The notes beneath the pieces are model-generated. The model saw nothing but the letters and a program-made list of their open reading frames with translations, made no database searches and was not told where the DNA came from. The translations under genes were made by a program, and so were the position numbers. Of a stretch of 64,000 nt of DNA, positions 50,904-62,011 are shown one piece after another. Within the stretch, counting starts at the first letter, position 1, and each line of letters starts with the position of its first letter. This DNA is from Salvator merianae (lineage: Eukaryota > Chordata > Lepidosauria > Squamata > Teiidae): positions 4,611,996 through 4,675,995 of the forward strand of contig QVOM02000103.1 of the NCBI GenBank assembly GCA_003586115.2, in the 5' to 3' direction.

Positions 50904-51043
50904 TGTAATGGCCAAGTCGAGGCCCCAATCTTAACTCCCAAGAAATGGTATTGAATGGTGCTGCGCTGTGCCCCGTCCGGTGTTTTGGTGCCCGATTGCG
51001 GGCGCAAAGGGCAGTCACCGCGGCAGCGGCCTACAAAGCGTCA
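50904..51043 (+). mobile_element. Internal fragment of the hairpin-chain MITE
   Basis: Two blocks match copy 1 in order: AAGTCGAGGCCCCAATC (compare 10009-10027) and, from 50960, CTGCGCTGTGCCCCGTCCGG to GCAGCGGCCTACAAAGCGTC (compare 10067-10151). A unique stretch of about 30 bp lies between them. No terminal ends are present, so only the core survives. Confidence 0.8.
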
Positions 51044-51269
51044 AGCTTCTGGTTGTAAAGCCAAATCAGACTGGAAGCCTCACTGTCAGCAGCAGATGCT
51101 TCCTTGGCAGTTCCACAGGAAACTTCATTTATTGGTTCCCAGAACTCTCCAGCCAAACCACTCTGCCTACACTCTGTGCAAGAAGGCATTAAAAGCATGA
51201 GATGGCATTTTTTCCTATGAGGCTTTGGCACTGAACTGCTATCCAGAGTGTGTGGGGAACCCCTTAAGC

Positions 51270-51600
51270 ATCTTGTTTGGCATCCGAGTGTTTATGTGGG
51301 AGGGTGCTAGCATCAGTATGTTTTACCATTGCAGCCTATGCAAAGACTATATCTTGGTGTGAGAGAGGCTGTAGGATGTGTAAAACCATTATTATTTTTT
51401 GGGGGGGTGAGTTGGCATACTACATGGCATCAGTGTGTTCAACACTGCAGTATGTATAAAACCCTTGCATAGATGTGAGTTTGGAATCTTGTGTGGAATC
51501 AGAGTGTTCAGCATTGCAGAATGTGTAACACCATTGACTGGATGTGTCAAGGTTGACATTCCGTCTGGCATAGCTTTGAAGGCTGTGAAAGACTTTCTGC
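51270..51600. repeat. Degenerate tandem repeat of about 70 bp
   Basis: Related units begin GGCATCAGTGTGTTCAACAC (about 51427), GGAATCAGAGTGTTCAGCAT (about 51496) and earlier GCATCAGTATGTTTTACCAT (about 51311). Each is followed by TGCAG and ATGTRTAAMACC-like sequence. They have diverged enough that unit borders are approximate. Confidence 0.6.
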
Positions 51601-51702
51601 ATGCAGACATGTAGAGTGGCATCTGTGTGATGTAAGTTCCAGGCATGGCATGTGTATGTTCTGGCATTGCTTTCATGGCAGATGCTTCTGGAAGATTCTG
51701 CT

Positions 51703-51770
51703 GTGTCCCTTGCAATTCAGGTATCTTTCCTCCCTTGTGTCCCTTGCAATTCAGGTATCTTTCCTCCCTT
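51703..51770. repeat. Perfect 34-bp tandem duplication
   Basis: 51703-51736 and 51737-51770 are identical (GTGTCCCTTGCAATTCAGG.., ending TTTCCTCCCTT). Perfect identity beside a degraded tandem array points to a recent slippage event, or to length polymorphism. Confidence 0.93.
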
Positions 51771-52663
51771 GACTTGCATTGGGAACCCTTCCCATTCAAG
51801 TCAATGTAATTTTGAATAGGGCCAGTCTGTCACAATGTAAATAAACTGATTTCATTACAAACCCCTAAACCCATTGAAGTCTCTTGCTTCTTTAATGTGA
51901 ACACCTCTTAAGCAACATTTCTCCAGAATGAAATGCTGGTCTTAAAAGAGGATCTACTGTATCAGATACTTTTATACTTTATTTGCTTATGAAGGTCTCA
52001 TATCTGGGTTCAAATTGCTTCTTACTTGCTATTTTTTATATTTACTATATGCTCCTTTCTGACATACATCGTTATACTGAGTTATATTTTACTGACTAAA
52101 TTATATTTCAATATTGTTTTGATTTCTTCAAATCAGCAAAGGAGGTAGGTAAAGAGACACTTCAGTCACTGTACCTGCAGTTTAAGATTCTATGAAATTA
52201 ACCCAAATCAGACTGCTGGCAAACTTATTATTAAAAACAATGAGAGGGGAACAAGACAGTCAAATAGTTTTGTTCTGCTGCCACTGCCCAGTAGTCCCAC
52301 TGACACCAAATTATTTGACAGGTTAAACTGTAGGTTCTTCATTTTTCTGTGCAAGTACTTCTACATTTGGCAGGTTAATCCAGCAATGTCAGCAGACTGC
52401 TGCCTGGCTCTTACTTCATCTCATTCACCAACTGATGCAATTCTTGACTGATGGGACAAGCACCTACAGCACCGGTAGGTGGGACAGGAGATCTGGCTGA
52501 CCAATGGTAGTGTCAGAAGAGAGGCTGTAAGCAATGGATTACAGTGTCCAATAATGAATATGGCAAGACAGCTGTGTTATACTATTTGAAAGTCACCAGT
52601 TGCCATTTTTAACATCACTGTAAAAGCAGACCCCTTTCAGTTCACAGGTACACTTGGCTATAG

Positions 52664-53065
52664 TAGGGATGTGTTGAACTGCAGTTAGAGGTCAAGGATT
52701 GTTAGGATTTCTTCAGCAATGGTCCATTATTCCTGAGTAGAACATGCAAAGCAGGGAATTTACCTGCTTTCCATTTGTGTACTTGCCTCCATTACAGGCC
52801 TCTTTGTAGGCAGACCTGCAGCATGTATCACTGCACACATGCACAGGTGTGCTGAAGCTCTCTGTGCTTGTGCCATGACATCACACCTTGCAGGCCCATC
52901 CACAAAGGGTCCTATAAGGGTGGTGAGTACATGTCCAGAAAGTGGGTAAGTTTCCTGCTTCATGTGTATTACTCAGGAGTAACAGAGTGGTGCCAAAGAG
53001 AACCAGAACAGTTATGAAAAGCACCTGATAGACCTTGCCTCTAACTGCAGTTCAACACATCCCTA
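52664..53065. mobile_element. Near-intact hAT-type MITE with perfect TSD and TIRs
   Basis: A 402-bp element flanked by identical 8-bp duplications ggctatag (52656-52663 and 53066-53073). The terminal inverted repeats are perfect over 28 bp, beginning TAGGGATGTGTTGAACTGCA, and continue with one indel. Further in, TTATTCCTGAGTAGAACATG pairs loosely with the inverse of 52940-52982 (TTACTCAGGAGTAA), so the subterminal arms reach about 100 bp. Non-coding; the frame at 52760-52963 is chance. The best-preserved hAT copy in the window. Confidence 0.93.
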
Positions 53066-53322
53066 GGCTATAGTATTACAAGAATATAAACTTCCTTTGT
53101 CAAAAGGACTTGCATAATCATTTTGTATGCTTTTGAATATTAGTTTACTATAGTATAATTCCATTTTTATAATCTTATTACTTTAGAGGTCACTTAGGCA
53201 TGGAAAATGTCTAAATATGCTAGAATCATGAACTGTTTTCAACATGCTGAAATCTCTACTACAAGAGATTGATTTCTATTATCTCTAACAAACTAGGAAG
53301 AGAGATCATCCTTCCTTAATAC

Positions 53323-53671
53323 TAGAGATGTGCACAAATTAAATTGTGAGTTCTGCTTGCCATCAAACTGATCACCCATTTGTTCAGTTTGACAGCAAAC
53401 AAGTAAATAAAAAAAATGGTTGTGCTTGATTTTGAATACATTCAAAAACAAGGATTTTTTTTTTTCATTAGAAAAGCCTTTTTTAAGGACAAAACCACAG
53501 CAAACACGAATTGTTCAATCGAATCAATTATGTTCGCAAGTGGGAAATAGGTTTGGTTCAATCATTTTTTTGGAATTCAAACAACCAAATGTTCAGTTCA
53601 ATGTGAACATTCATGAACTAGGTAGTTTGCTGCGAACCACAAACCAACCAAATCAGTTTGACACATCTCTA
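53323..53671. mobile_element. hAT-type MITE
   Basis: It starts TAGAGATGTGCACAAATT, ends TTTGACACATCTCTA, and contains the shared core (AAAACCACAGCAAACACGAA, CAAATGTTCAGTTCAATGTG). Flanking octamers agree at only about half the positions, so the target duplication has decayed or the boundaries have shifted. The 147-codon frame at 53420-53863 begins inside it and runs out on the right. Confidence 0.82.
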
Positions 53672-53674
53672 TTA

Positions 53675-53990
53675 CATATTGCGATGGCTATTAATACCGT
53701 TCATGCACTTTTCAGTGGTACTGATGATTTCTTTAAAATGCTAGAAAGTGGGATGGATCCTAACAGACAGGAACATTTTAACCAAATTGATGATTCCAAT
53801 ATAGCTATAAAACACCTTAAACATTGGTTTGACCTCCACAGCACTTTTCATCCCAGCCATTAGTACATACAAGCCAACATTCAAAAGTTAGAATTTTCAG
53901 ACCCAAATACACTTTTTTTAAAGCCAGAAGCCCCCATTTCAGAATATTTACTGCAAGAAGAGATTAACGTGTGAGGATATAATCTACATA
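53675..53990 (+). pseudogene. Unrecognised protein-like remnant
   Basis: From the hAT right border the plus strand reads an open stretch (HIAMAINTVHALFSGTDD..FFKMLESGMDPNRQ.., ending at a TAG at 53861-53863). In the same frame after the stop it continues YIQANIQKLEFSDPNTLF and PEAPISEYLLQEEINV to about 53972. Composition is protein-like (mixed acidic and hydrophobic, balanced codons), unlike nearby intron translations. I do not recognise the family. It could be a processed-gene or transposon piece, or chance. Confidence 0.3.
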
Positions 53991-54720
53991 AAATGTTAAG
54001 CTTTATTTTGTGAAGTTTTTTGTTAATTATTTTTAGTTTAATAAAACTGGAAAATTGATGTTACATATACATTATAATTTAACTCCTTGCTTCCTAATAG
54101 CAACTCCTTAGAAAAACAAGGCTCAATTACAGTGCCACACTCTATCTCTGGGAACTTGTGAGATTACAGGATATAGAAGTTTCAGAAATCACAGCATAGA
54201 ACATAGCAGTTGATTCAGCCTTCCACATCTACAAGGGATCTCTGCAACCTAAAGTGACTTCATCCATAAACAAAGTATTGACATGGTACTGATATTATCT
54301 GCATTTCCACTTCCTCTACTTTTAAAGGTGAAATCCTATCAATGTGTGAAGTTCATATGTATATATAAAATCATCAGTATGACTGATGATTGCTGCTGCT
54401 GAATCCAGTAGGTTAAGCTACCTAATCACTTTGTTTCAGAGAAGCAAAATGTGTCAAAACAATGAAGTGCGTTGGCAAGAAAACAGTATTTCAACTATAT
54501 AAAGCTACTCGCAGAATAACCCTTTTGATAGCAGGACACTAACAAAGCGGGAAAATCAAATAGTATTAAGACATGATAGCAGAAGATAAAGCTTAAGCAG
54601 AATGCTTTGGTTCCTTAGGAGTCATTACTACCCTCTGTCACTAGCCTTTGTCTCTTTATGCCAGCAAAAGGAGTGGCATAAATTAACACTGCTACTGAAA
54701 AATCCCAGATAATTATGTAT

Positions 54721-54878
54721 AGCAAGGGCATCTAGTAGCACCTTAGAAACTAACAAAAAGAAAGAAGTTGGTAGCATGAGATTTTGTGGACTGAGACTAC
54801 TTTCTTAGTCTATAAACACTCATGCTACCAACTTCTTTATTTTTGTTAGTCTCTAGGGTGCTACTAGATCCTCTTGCT
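54721..54878. repeat. Inverted repeat, 60-bp arms, 38-nt loop
   Basis: The arm at 54721-54780 pairs with 54819-54878 with about five mismatches. Both contain TCTAGTAGCACC, ACTAACAAAAA and AAGAAGTTGGTAGCATGAG. The loop is 54781-54818. The wording 'tagtagcaccttagagactaacaaa' is common in reptile genomes as I recall, but I cannot name the family. Confidence 0.88.
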
Positions 54879-55811
54879 ACTAGACCCTGATCCAGACTAG
54901 CATAGCTGCATCTTTGAGAACTATGTAGTTAGGATTATTGCAGAATCATTATAGCCAGGCAAGGAATAAACCTCATAAAATTTTAGCTTCTCCACTTTTC
55001 CAACAGGTGGTATAAATAGAAAGTATGCCCACAGATGAGGACCAGGAATGATAATCCTTCAAACCTTTAAAATATCCTAGACCACTGTTTATTAAGGAGT
55101 TCAAGATCTGTAGAGTATGCAAACATCCGTAGCCACATCACATCTTCATGCTACATGAGAAAGCCACACATGCCTAATAAAATTTACTTATTACATCAAC
55201 TGGGCACATGGATAGAATGAAATCTGCAATAAAGTTAGTCCTACTGACTAGCAAATCTGCACATCTGGCTAGATATAGTGCTAATCAACCAAATGAACTA
55301 AGGGTGCCATGACTGTATAGGCACAATGAAAAGTATCCAAGATCATGAAAGAGTCTCATAACTATGTTAGTATATAGTATGCTCATCACTGTTTTTCTCT
55401 GGCTGTACTGACATAGGTCTGAAGAAACAAGATCCTTTCTGTTGGTGTCCATGGTTAGGGGTTTACCTAGGACCACCTGCAAACAAAACTTGTGTTGATT
55501 AACTTGACCCCCACATTCAATGCTGATTTTTATATCAAGATCCCTTGGGACATACATGGAGCTACTGAGTGATGGGTCACATCTCCACTTACTGAACCAC
55601 AGGTCCAAGAAGGTGCCTCCTATCACCCATTTCCATTTTTAGCAGCAGTGGGCACAATGAGGTGACTGTACCAGTCCCTTTTCTGGCATGATCACCAGTA
55701 TATTAAACAATATTCATCATCATCGTCAACATTTATTCATAAAGCCCTTTTCACCAAAGGGTAGAACAACAAACATATGCAATCAATACAAACAAAAAAT
55801 TGAACACAATA

Positions 55812-57362
55812 CAATTGCAATCAAAATCATTCAACCCTCATTGCAAATTAGGTTTGCAAAAAAAAAAAACAACAAGAAAAATGTAAATGGCTCAACACAA
55901 CTAATATAATAAGTGGTTTTTCCAAATTCAACACAAAATGCCACTTTTAATGACAACTGCAGTCTCAGAAGTATTCAACTCCTTCATGACAAGTGGCTTA
56001 GTAGAGTACCCTTTTGCTGTTATGATCTGATACAAATGTAATGCAGAGTCAGACTCCAGCTTCTGACAGTGTTCAGTAGGAATCTTAGCTTATTCCTCAT
56101 GGGCAATGGCCTCCAGTTCCCTAATATTCTTGGATTTGCGTACTGCAACTGCCTTCTTCATATCACACCAAAGATTTTCTATGGGGTTCAAGTCAGGCAA
56201 CTGTGATGGCCACTCCAGAATCTTCCAGGACTACTGCTGAAACCAAACCTTGGTGGACTTTGATGTATGTTTGGGATCATTGTCCTTTTGGAAGCTTCAG
56301 TGATGCCCAAGCTTCAGCTTCCTCACAGAAGGTATGACTTTTTTCCCTTGGAGTTTCTGATACTTGAGTGAATCCATTGTGCCCTCCACATGCTGCAGGT
56401 TTCCAGTGCCAGAGGAAGCAAAGCAGCCCCAGAGCATTACTTAGTCTCTGCCATGCTTCTCTGTAGGCAGAGTGCTCTTTTCAGCTTATGCTTCATTCTT
56501 CCTGCTCCAGACATACAGATGATCCATAAGCCCCAAAAAGGTCCAGTTTTTTTCATCACTCCACAGAACAGAATCCTAAAACTTCTGTGGCTTATTTATA
56601 TGGTTTTGAGCATATTAGAGCTGACTTTTCTTGTGCTTTTGGGTCAATATAGGTCTATATCTTGGAGATTGGGCATGAAGACTTTCAGCATTTAGTATGA
56701 GCCTTACTGCACAAATGGAAACCAAATCTTGCTGCATCTCTTTTGCAGTCACTCGAGGGTTTCTGGCCGCTTGCCTCCACAGGAATCTGGCACAGTCACT
56801 GATAGCCTTCTCTTTCTGCCACATCGAGGTAGTGTCCACTGTCCGTTTAACTTTGAACTTGTGAATTATGCTTCCTACTCTATCTCTAGAGACATTCAGT
56901 GTCTTTGCTATCTTTTTGTATCCTTTTCCTTGTTTGTGCAAGGCAATAATGTCTTCTCTTACCTTTTTGGACCACTCTCATGACCTAGCCATATTTCTAA
57001 CATGCCATCAAATGTCACAGTCTACAAAGCCCTAGCCAGCCCAGGTATCTCATGTGTTTTAACACAAGCACACCTGATGCAACAATGAAGCCCGTGATTA
57101 GTTGCATCAGGTGTGCTTGAGATAACACCTGATTTTCACGTATGTGCTCTTATGAGGAATTCTGTTCAGGGAGTTGAATATTTCTGAGACTGCAGTAGTC
57201 ATTAAAAGTTACATTTTGTGTTGAATTTGGAGAAACCCATTGTTATATTTTGTGTTGAGCTATTTACATTTTTCTTGTGTGTGTTTTTGCAACATTTGAC
57301 AGTTTGTATATTTTACAAATAAACCTAATTTGGAATGGGGGTTGAATGATGGATTGCAACTG
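55812..57362 (-). mobile_element. Full-length Tc1/mariner-type transposon, inactive
   Basis: A 1551-bp element flanked by TA (55810-55811 and 57363-57364), the canonical Tc1 target duplication. The inverted ends begin CAATTGCAATC and, inverted, CAGTTGCAATCC, then share ATTCAACCCYCATT, CAAATTAGGTTT, AAGAAAAATGTAAAT and CTGCAGTCTCAGAA. The arms are therefore about 175-195 bp long with indels, of the long-TIR Tc1 type. The transposase pseudogene lies between on the minus strand. Between the 5' arm and the gene sits a perfect 19-bp hairpin (57073-57091 with 57110-57128, CAAGCACACCTGATGCAAC). Confidence 0.93.
55990..56992 (-). pseudogene. Tc1-like transposase pseudogene
   Basis: Tc1 transposases cut and paste their element using an N-terminal paired-like helix-turn-helix and a C-terminal DDE catalytic domain. 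The minus strand starts ATG at 56992 (MARS, then a TGA at codon 5), followed by SKKVREDIIALHKQGKGYKK and IAKTLNVSRDRVGSIIHKFK. Then come NPRVTAKEMQQDL, LNAESLHAQSPR and LTQKHKK to 56615. The DDE region is in broken frames. Near 56210-56090 are pieces matching WPSQ.PDLNPIENLWCDMKK, and KSKNIRELEAIAHEE with stops. Length, about 335 codons, is normal for the family. At least one early stop and several frameshifts make it inactive. Confidence 0.9.
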
Positions 57363-57369
57363 TATAGGC

Positions 57370-58715
57370 AACCAATCTAGTGTTGTGCTATGTACCCTGC
57401 ACAGATGAGACATCATTCTGTGATGCCTCTTCCCTCTAAATTGAGTCTAGGAGGATGACTTTATTCTATTTCCCTTTCCCCATCTGAGCTGCCTCCACCA
57501 GAAGTGGAGATATGGCTGCAGGAATTGTAGATTGTAGATTGACCCCTGAAAATCTAAATTATTACTGATATAATCCTGTACTCAAGCTACTGCTCTCTAG
57601 AAAAGAATGCTTAGTCTGTGTATATCCACTTCAAGTTGTCACTGACAGAATATCTAGAGGTTGTCTTTTGATGCCATTTTACTTGTGTACTGAATTCCCA
57701 TCTTTAGTTCTGACTAACCAGTCCAAAATGCAACTAAGCTTGGTTATATCTCTAACCCTCACTTATTTAAAGGGTTTTGCCATTGTTATCTGCCACCACC
57801 TTCTCATCTGTGACTTATTTTGGGTAAGATGTTTCAACTGCATGTCTACATTGCCAGCACCCAGAAATTATTTTTAATACATTTAAATTTATTTATTTTC
57901 CAGAAAATTCTTTAGCTGTTGTGTGAGAGATCAGTTAGCATGCAGGCATCCTACAGTGCTATTACACCCAGAATGCCTCCCTCTAAGAAAAAGAATTTCT
58001 TCCTCTAAGAAAAGCACAAGAATGGAATAGATGCTTTGGAGAGTCCTATAAGGGGCAGATATGTGGCAGCAGGAGCTGCTTGGGCACAGTCACATAAGGC
58101 ATTTCACATCTCTACTCTTGGGCAATTGTCTCAGTCTGATTAATAGTGCAATTGTCTTTGTTCCCTCTGTTTAGCAATAAAGATAGCTAACTGTTGTGAC
58201 TGAAGGGCACTGCCTCTGCTTTACAAGTTCAGTTCCCCCCCCCCCATTGCAGTTGTGTTTGGGCTGCAATGAGATTATGATTCCCAACTAATGCACTCTT
58301 ATAACTGCTCAACTCCTATCTCCTGGAGAAAGACGTGAGGTTTTAGGTATGAGAACCACTGTATTGTACCCTGGGTGTGTGAACCCTCTATCATTCTATG
58401 ATCTTGGAAAACAAACTATAGTTGGAACCCAATAGTGAGAAATTATCCCAGAAAATACTCAGTAGAAACTAGAAAGCAGCTTCCCCTTCTTGATCACCTG
58501 CTGGGCTTCATGAGAGACTCATTCCTACTCTAACTTTACCTTCTTTCTGAGTTGTCCCTCAGGTGAAACCCATCAGCTGGAAACTGATAACTGCTCACCA
58601 GACCCTTGCATCTAAGGATCTGGAAGGAAAATCAAGGGCTGTAATAGTGCTATATAGATTCAGGGACTACTAATATGTATGTGGGGCTTCACAATCCATG
58701 CAGGTGTAGTCTTGC
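57370..58715. other. Intronic stretch without recognised feature
   Basis: Moderately AT-rich intron with a C run at 58236-58246 and a doubled ATTGTAGATTG at about 57526-57541. No gene or mobile element landmarks seen. Confidence 0.52.
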
Positions 58716-58717
58716 TG

Positions 58718-59095
58718 AAGATTTTATTATTTTATATCCCACCCTTCCCCAGAAGGTCCCAGATCAGATCACAGCAATAGCATAATAAAATATATAGAAT
58801 ATTTCTAAAATATATTTAAAATATAACCCTCCCTAGCAGGGCAGCACTCAGATGAAGCTAAACTTCAAAGGCCTAGGTGAATAGGAATCTTTTAAACAGT
58901 AGCTGAAAACTAAATAATATAGAAGCCTGAAGAACCTCCAGACGGAGATTGCTCCAGAGTCTGAGAACCATCACAGAAGTGCCTCTGCCCCTTGCACCTC
59001 TGAGCAAGGAGCAATTACAAAAATATCCTCTCCTTGAGATCTCAATACTCAGGCAGGTTGATATAGGAGATGAGACTCCTTCAGATAACTATAGG
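58718..59095 (-). mobile_element. L2-type LINE 3' end, antisense
   Basis: TTTTATTATTTTATATCCC, then ACCCTTCCCCAGAAGGTCCC, CTCCCTAGCAGGGCAGCACT, AAGGCCTAGGTGAATAGGAA, GAACCTCCAGACGGAG and CTCTCCTTGAGATCTCAATA occur in the same order as in 3028-3510. The longer inner part is GC-richer. It is the reverse complement of an L2-like ORF end and 3' untranslated region. Confidence 0.68.
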
Positions 59096-59254
59096 CAATT
59101 TCTATTCTTCCTGACATGGGGTGTCCTCTACCTTTTCAGGTTTAATTCCAACAGCATGGAATGGGTTCCCATCATGGCATTTCCATTTGGCTGCTACCAC
59201 CTAATTCTAAAAGCTAATCAGGATGCAACATCATAAGTAATGATAAATATTATG

Positions 59255-59335
59255 GGGCATTTATTATTCACATTTTATACCACCTTATACCTGAATATTT
59301 CAAGGTGGTTTACAAATAAATATAACTGTTAAAAT
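59255..59335 (-). mobile_element. Small LINE 3' tail fragment, antisense
   Basis: TTTATTATTCACATTTTATA, then CCACCTTATACC and CAAGGTGGTTTACAAATAAA, is the inverse of a LINE 3' end of the same general type as 17140-17265. About 80 bp remain. Confidence 0.5.
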
Positions 59336-59339
59336 TATA

Positions 59340-62005
59340 AATCTAAAAGGTGCAATGACAGAGCAGTAGAGAGAAAATAACAGCCAAATGCCTGGATAAT
59401 TTTTTTTTACATTGTTCTTGCTTTTGGTTTTCCACAAGACCAAGACTAAATTACACTGATGCAATCATGGGAAGATCAAAAGCCTAGAATCAACCTGCTA
59501 ATATCATGTGCAGTAAGCAAAAATATTTTAAAAGATTTAAGCAGTAAACTTCAGAACAGATTGTAATAGTTTAACATATTTAGTTGCTAAAACTCCTTGC
59601 AAGAAATTTGAAAGTTTTACATTTTATTGTGATTACATTAAATCATTTCTATACTGCACAGATAAATGATTTATGTCAAGTGTCAATGAATTTCTTAGGA
59701 AACAGTTTTGAATTTCACAAGCTCCAAGTGAACTTCTTTTCAGAGAACAGTGTGTTTATCAGATGAATATCATAAGTGCCAAGAATATTTCACATTTTCC
59801 TTGAAAATCTGGAATAACTGCACTTGGTCAATAGCTGAGATAGTTTCAATTACTATTCATTCAAAATTACAGTTCTGTCACTTTCTCCAAAACATCCAAT
59901 CTGAGCTTGCTGCCGATTCCATTGTGTATATATGAAAAACCATGTGTAGCTATGTTAAGATACATTAAGAAGACATCAGCCAAAGCAGTTTGACTAACTT
60001 CTAAGGCATTTATCATGCAGTTATAATTTGTGAACACCAGATTATTTCTACCAACCTCTATTTTAAAAAAAATACAGAAGTGCCTGTTTTGAACAATAAA
60101 CCAAATAAAAAGAAAATCCTGTTGGCCAAACTACCACACTGGCAGATTTTGGTTTTTAAAGTAGGATTCTTCATAGTCACATGTCTCAGCAGTAATCCAA
60201 AACTAAAGTAAGTACTAAAGTTTTGCCTAATAAATAAGATACTGAATCCCAGCTAGATGAGATTGATTTTAGTTGGGATAAAAGTGAAAAGGGACTTCAA
60301 GAATCCATCCATGCACTCTTTTCACACTTTGAAAGGAACAGATACAATTTCTACTTTAAATGTGGTCAAGGGACACCTTTGCTCAAAAGGAATGAATCTT
60401 CTACCATTATCAGTTCCATATCTGATGAAAGTATACACTAACAGTCATCCTTTGATATACTTAAGATATTCACAAATAAGTATTAGAGGCTTTTGTTTGA
60501 TGTACATCACAAAGATAAAAAAAAAGTGATGTTGATTTTTAAGAACATAATAAACCAGGTAATTTACTGGTGAGTTATAATCAACCAAATGTTTACTTAC
60601 AGCCCACTATAAATACCACACATAAAATTATTCCTTCATTATAAAATTGGTCAAAGAAAACACTTTTCTGGAAAACTGACTTCTAAAAACCAAGATGAAC
60701 AAAGACATGTGTATTAAAACTGCACATTCAGGGTCTTTTTAAAAATGTGCAGCAGTTCCTGAGGAAGTTTTGCCTCAAAAGTTGAATCAAACTATAAGCT
60801 TCAGCTGGAAGCTTTACCAGTCCAAATATCATTGCCTACATGATAACCCCATTTAGCATCAATACAACACTTTTGCAAACCACAAAAATCAATGCAAAAT
60901 ATGACCCAACAAATCTAGACTGTTGCAGCATACAGTATATTGAATTTAAGCTCTATGGTATTTAAAAAGAATTTGTACAAAATTGTTGCAAACACTTGAA
61001 ATGTTCTCTTACCAAAAAACAATCTTTAATTTTTCTAAAACAGTATTTGATCATCATTCACCAAGAAAACATAAGTGGTATACAATTTAAGCTTACACAA
61101 ATCATTAGTTCAACAAATATTCATTTTTTTATACATGAAAAAAGAGAACTTTAATCTAAAATATCCTTCTTGCATGCTCAACGAAAACAGTTACACTGCT
61201 ATTAAGCTAAAATAATGGTTACAAAGCAATCCCTGAAAAACTAAAAAGGTTGCATTAGGTAATAAAATTCGACAGTCATCTATATCTGTGATAAACAACC
61301 CTATGGAAGCAGAGTTCAAAATGATCTGAGGTTAAAGGATACACATAATTTATTCAAATTTAAGTACGGCAGGCTAAGTGCTTCCAAAAAATTAATATTC
61401 CCAAAATCAAACTTCTAGTTTCAAAGTTCTTAGTGTGTCTCTAAAGACAAACCGACTTTTACTGCTTATAGGCACATTTTTTTTAGTGTCCACGTATTTT
61501 ATAACTATTAATTGGAAAAATTAAGCTACTGTGCTCTCATCTTTACAGTATTAGATCAAGTTGAAAGTTTTAAGATTTTTTCCTTCAGTGCACTTAATTC
61601 TGATAGCATTTGATAACTCATGTCTTTCCTTACAAATATTTTGTTTTCCATGTCACACCATCTGTAGCAATTTTTATTTGCTCCAAACTAAAGTTGTAAG
61701 GAGTAGCACACTAATGTGTTGCCATTAGACTAATGCAGCAAATTAAACCATTTTCATGTTCTTAATTAGTAAGTAGCTTTCCCAAAGCTCTTTCCACATG
61801 TAAAAACAAAGTTCTTCTTATAGCATAGGTTTCTGTTTCAAGCTTTCTATCTCTCAGAAGTAGACAGCTGTATTTTATACTCTTTTTGTGAAGGAATCCA
61901 GAAGTGTGAATAAATCCCAGTAGTTTAAACACACACTTAGGGAAAGGCAAGGTAACAGTCATATCAACATGCTTTTCTGTATTTTGAATCAATGAAAAAA
62001 TAAAT
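59340..62005. other. Quiet intron next to exon 3
   Basis: About 2.7 kb of AT-rich intron 3 directly downstream of the exon 3 donor. No repeat family, hairpin or domain-bearing frame recognised. A GTAAGT-like site near 60594-60599 is not preceded by LRR-coding sequence. Confidence 0.55.
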
Positions 62006-62011
62006 ACTTAC

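Larger units (their letters stand above)
30601..62011 (-). other. SLIT2: SLIT2 intron 3 (31.4 kb)
   Basis: Intron between exon 3 (donor at 62011-62006 on the minus strand) and exon 4 (acceptor at 30601-30602). It holds most of the mobile elements listed: a hairpin MITE, L2 and CR1/L3 LINEs, several hAT MITEs, a Tc1-like element and microsatellites. No further SLIT2 exon is expected between these two LRR modules, because exon 3 joins exon 4 in frame with the same residue order as in human SLIT2. Confidence 0.88.

Noticed and set aside
51392..51799. 135-codon minus-strand frame with repeated peptide
   Set aside because: The peptide repeat only mirrors the 34-bp tandem duplication and the degenerate 70-bp array; no start context or domain.
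60560..60600. GCT|gtaagt-like donor on the minus strand
   Set aside because: Upstream translation has no LRR pattern, and exons 3 and 4 already join in frame.
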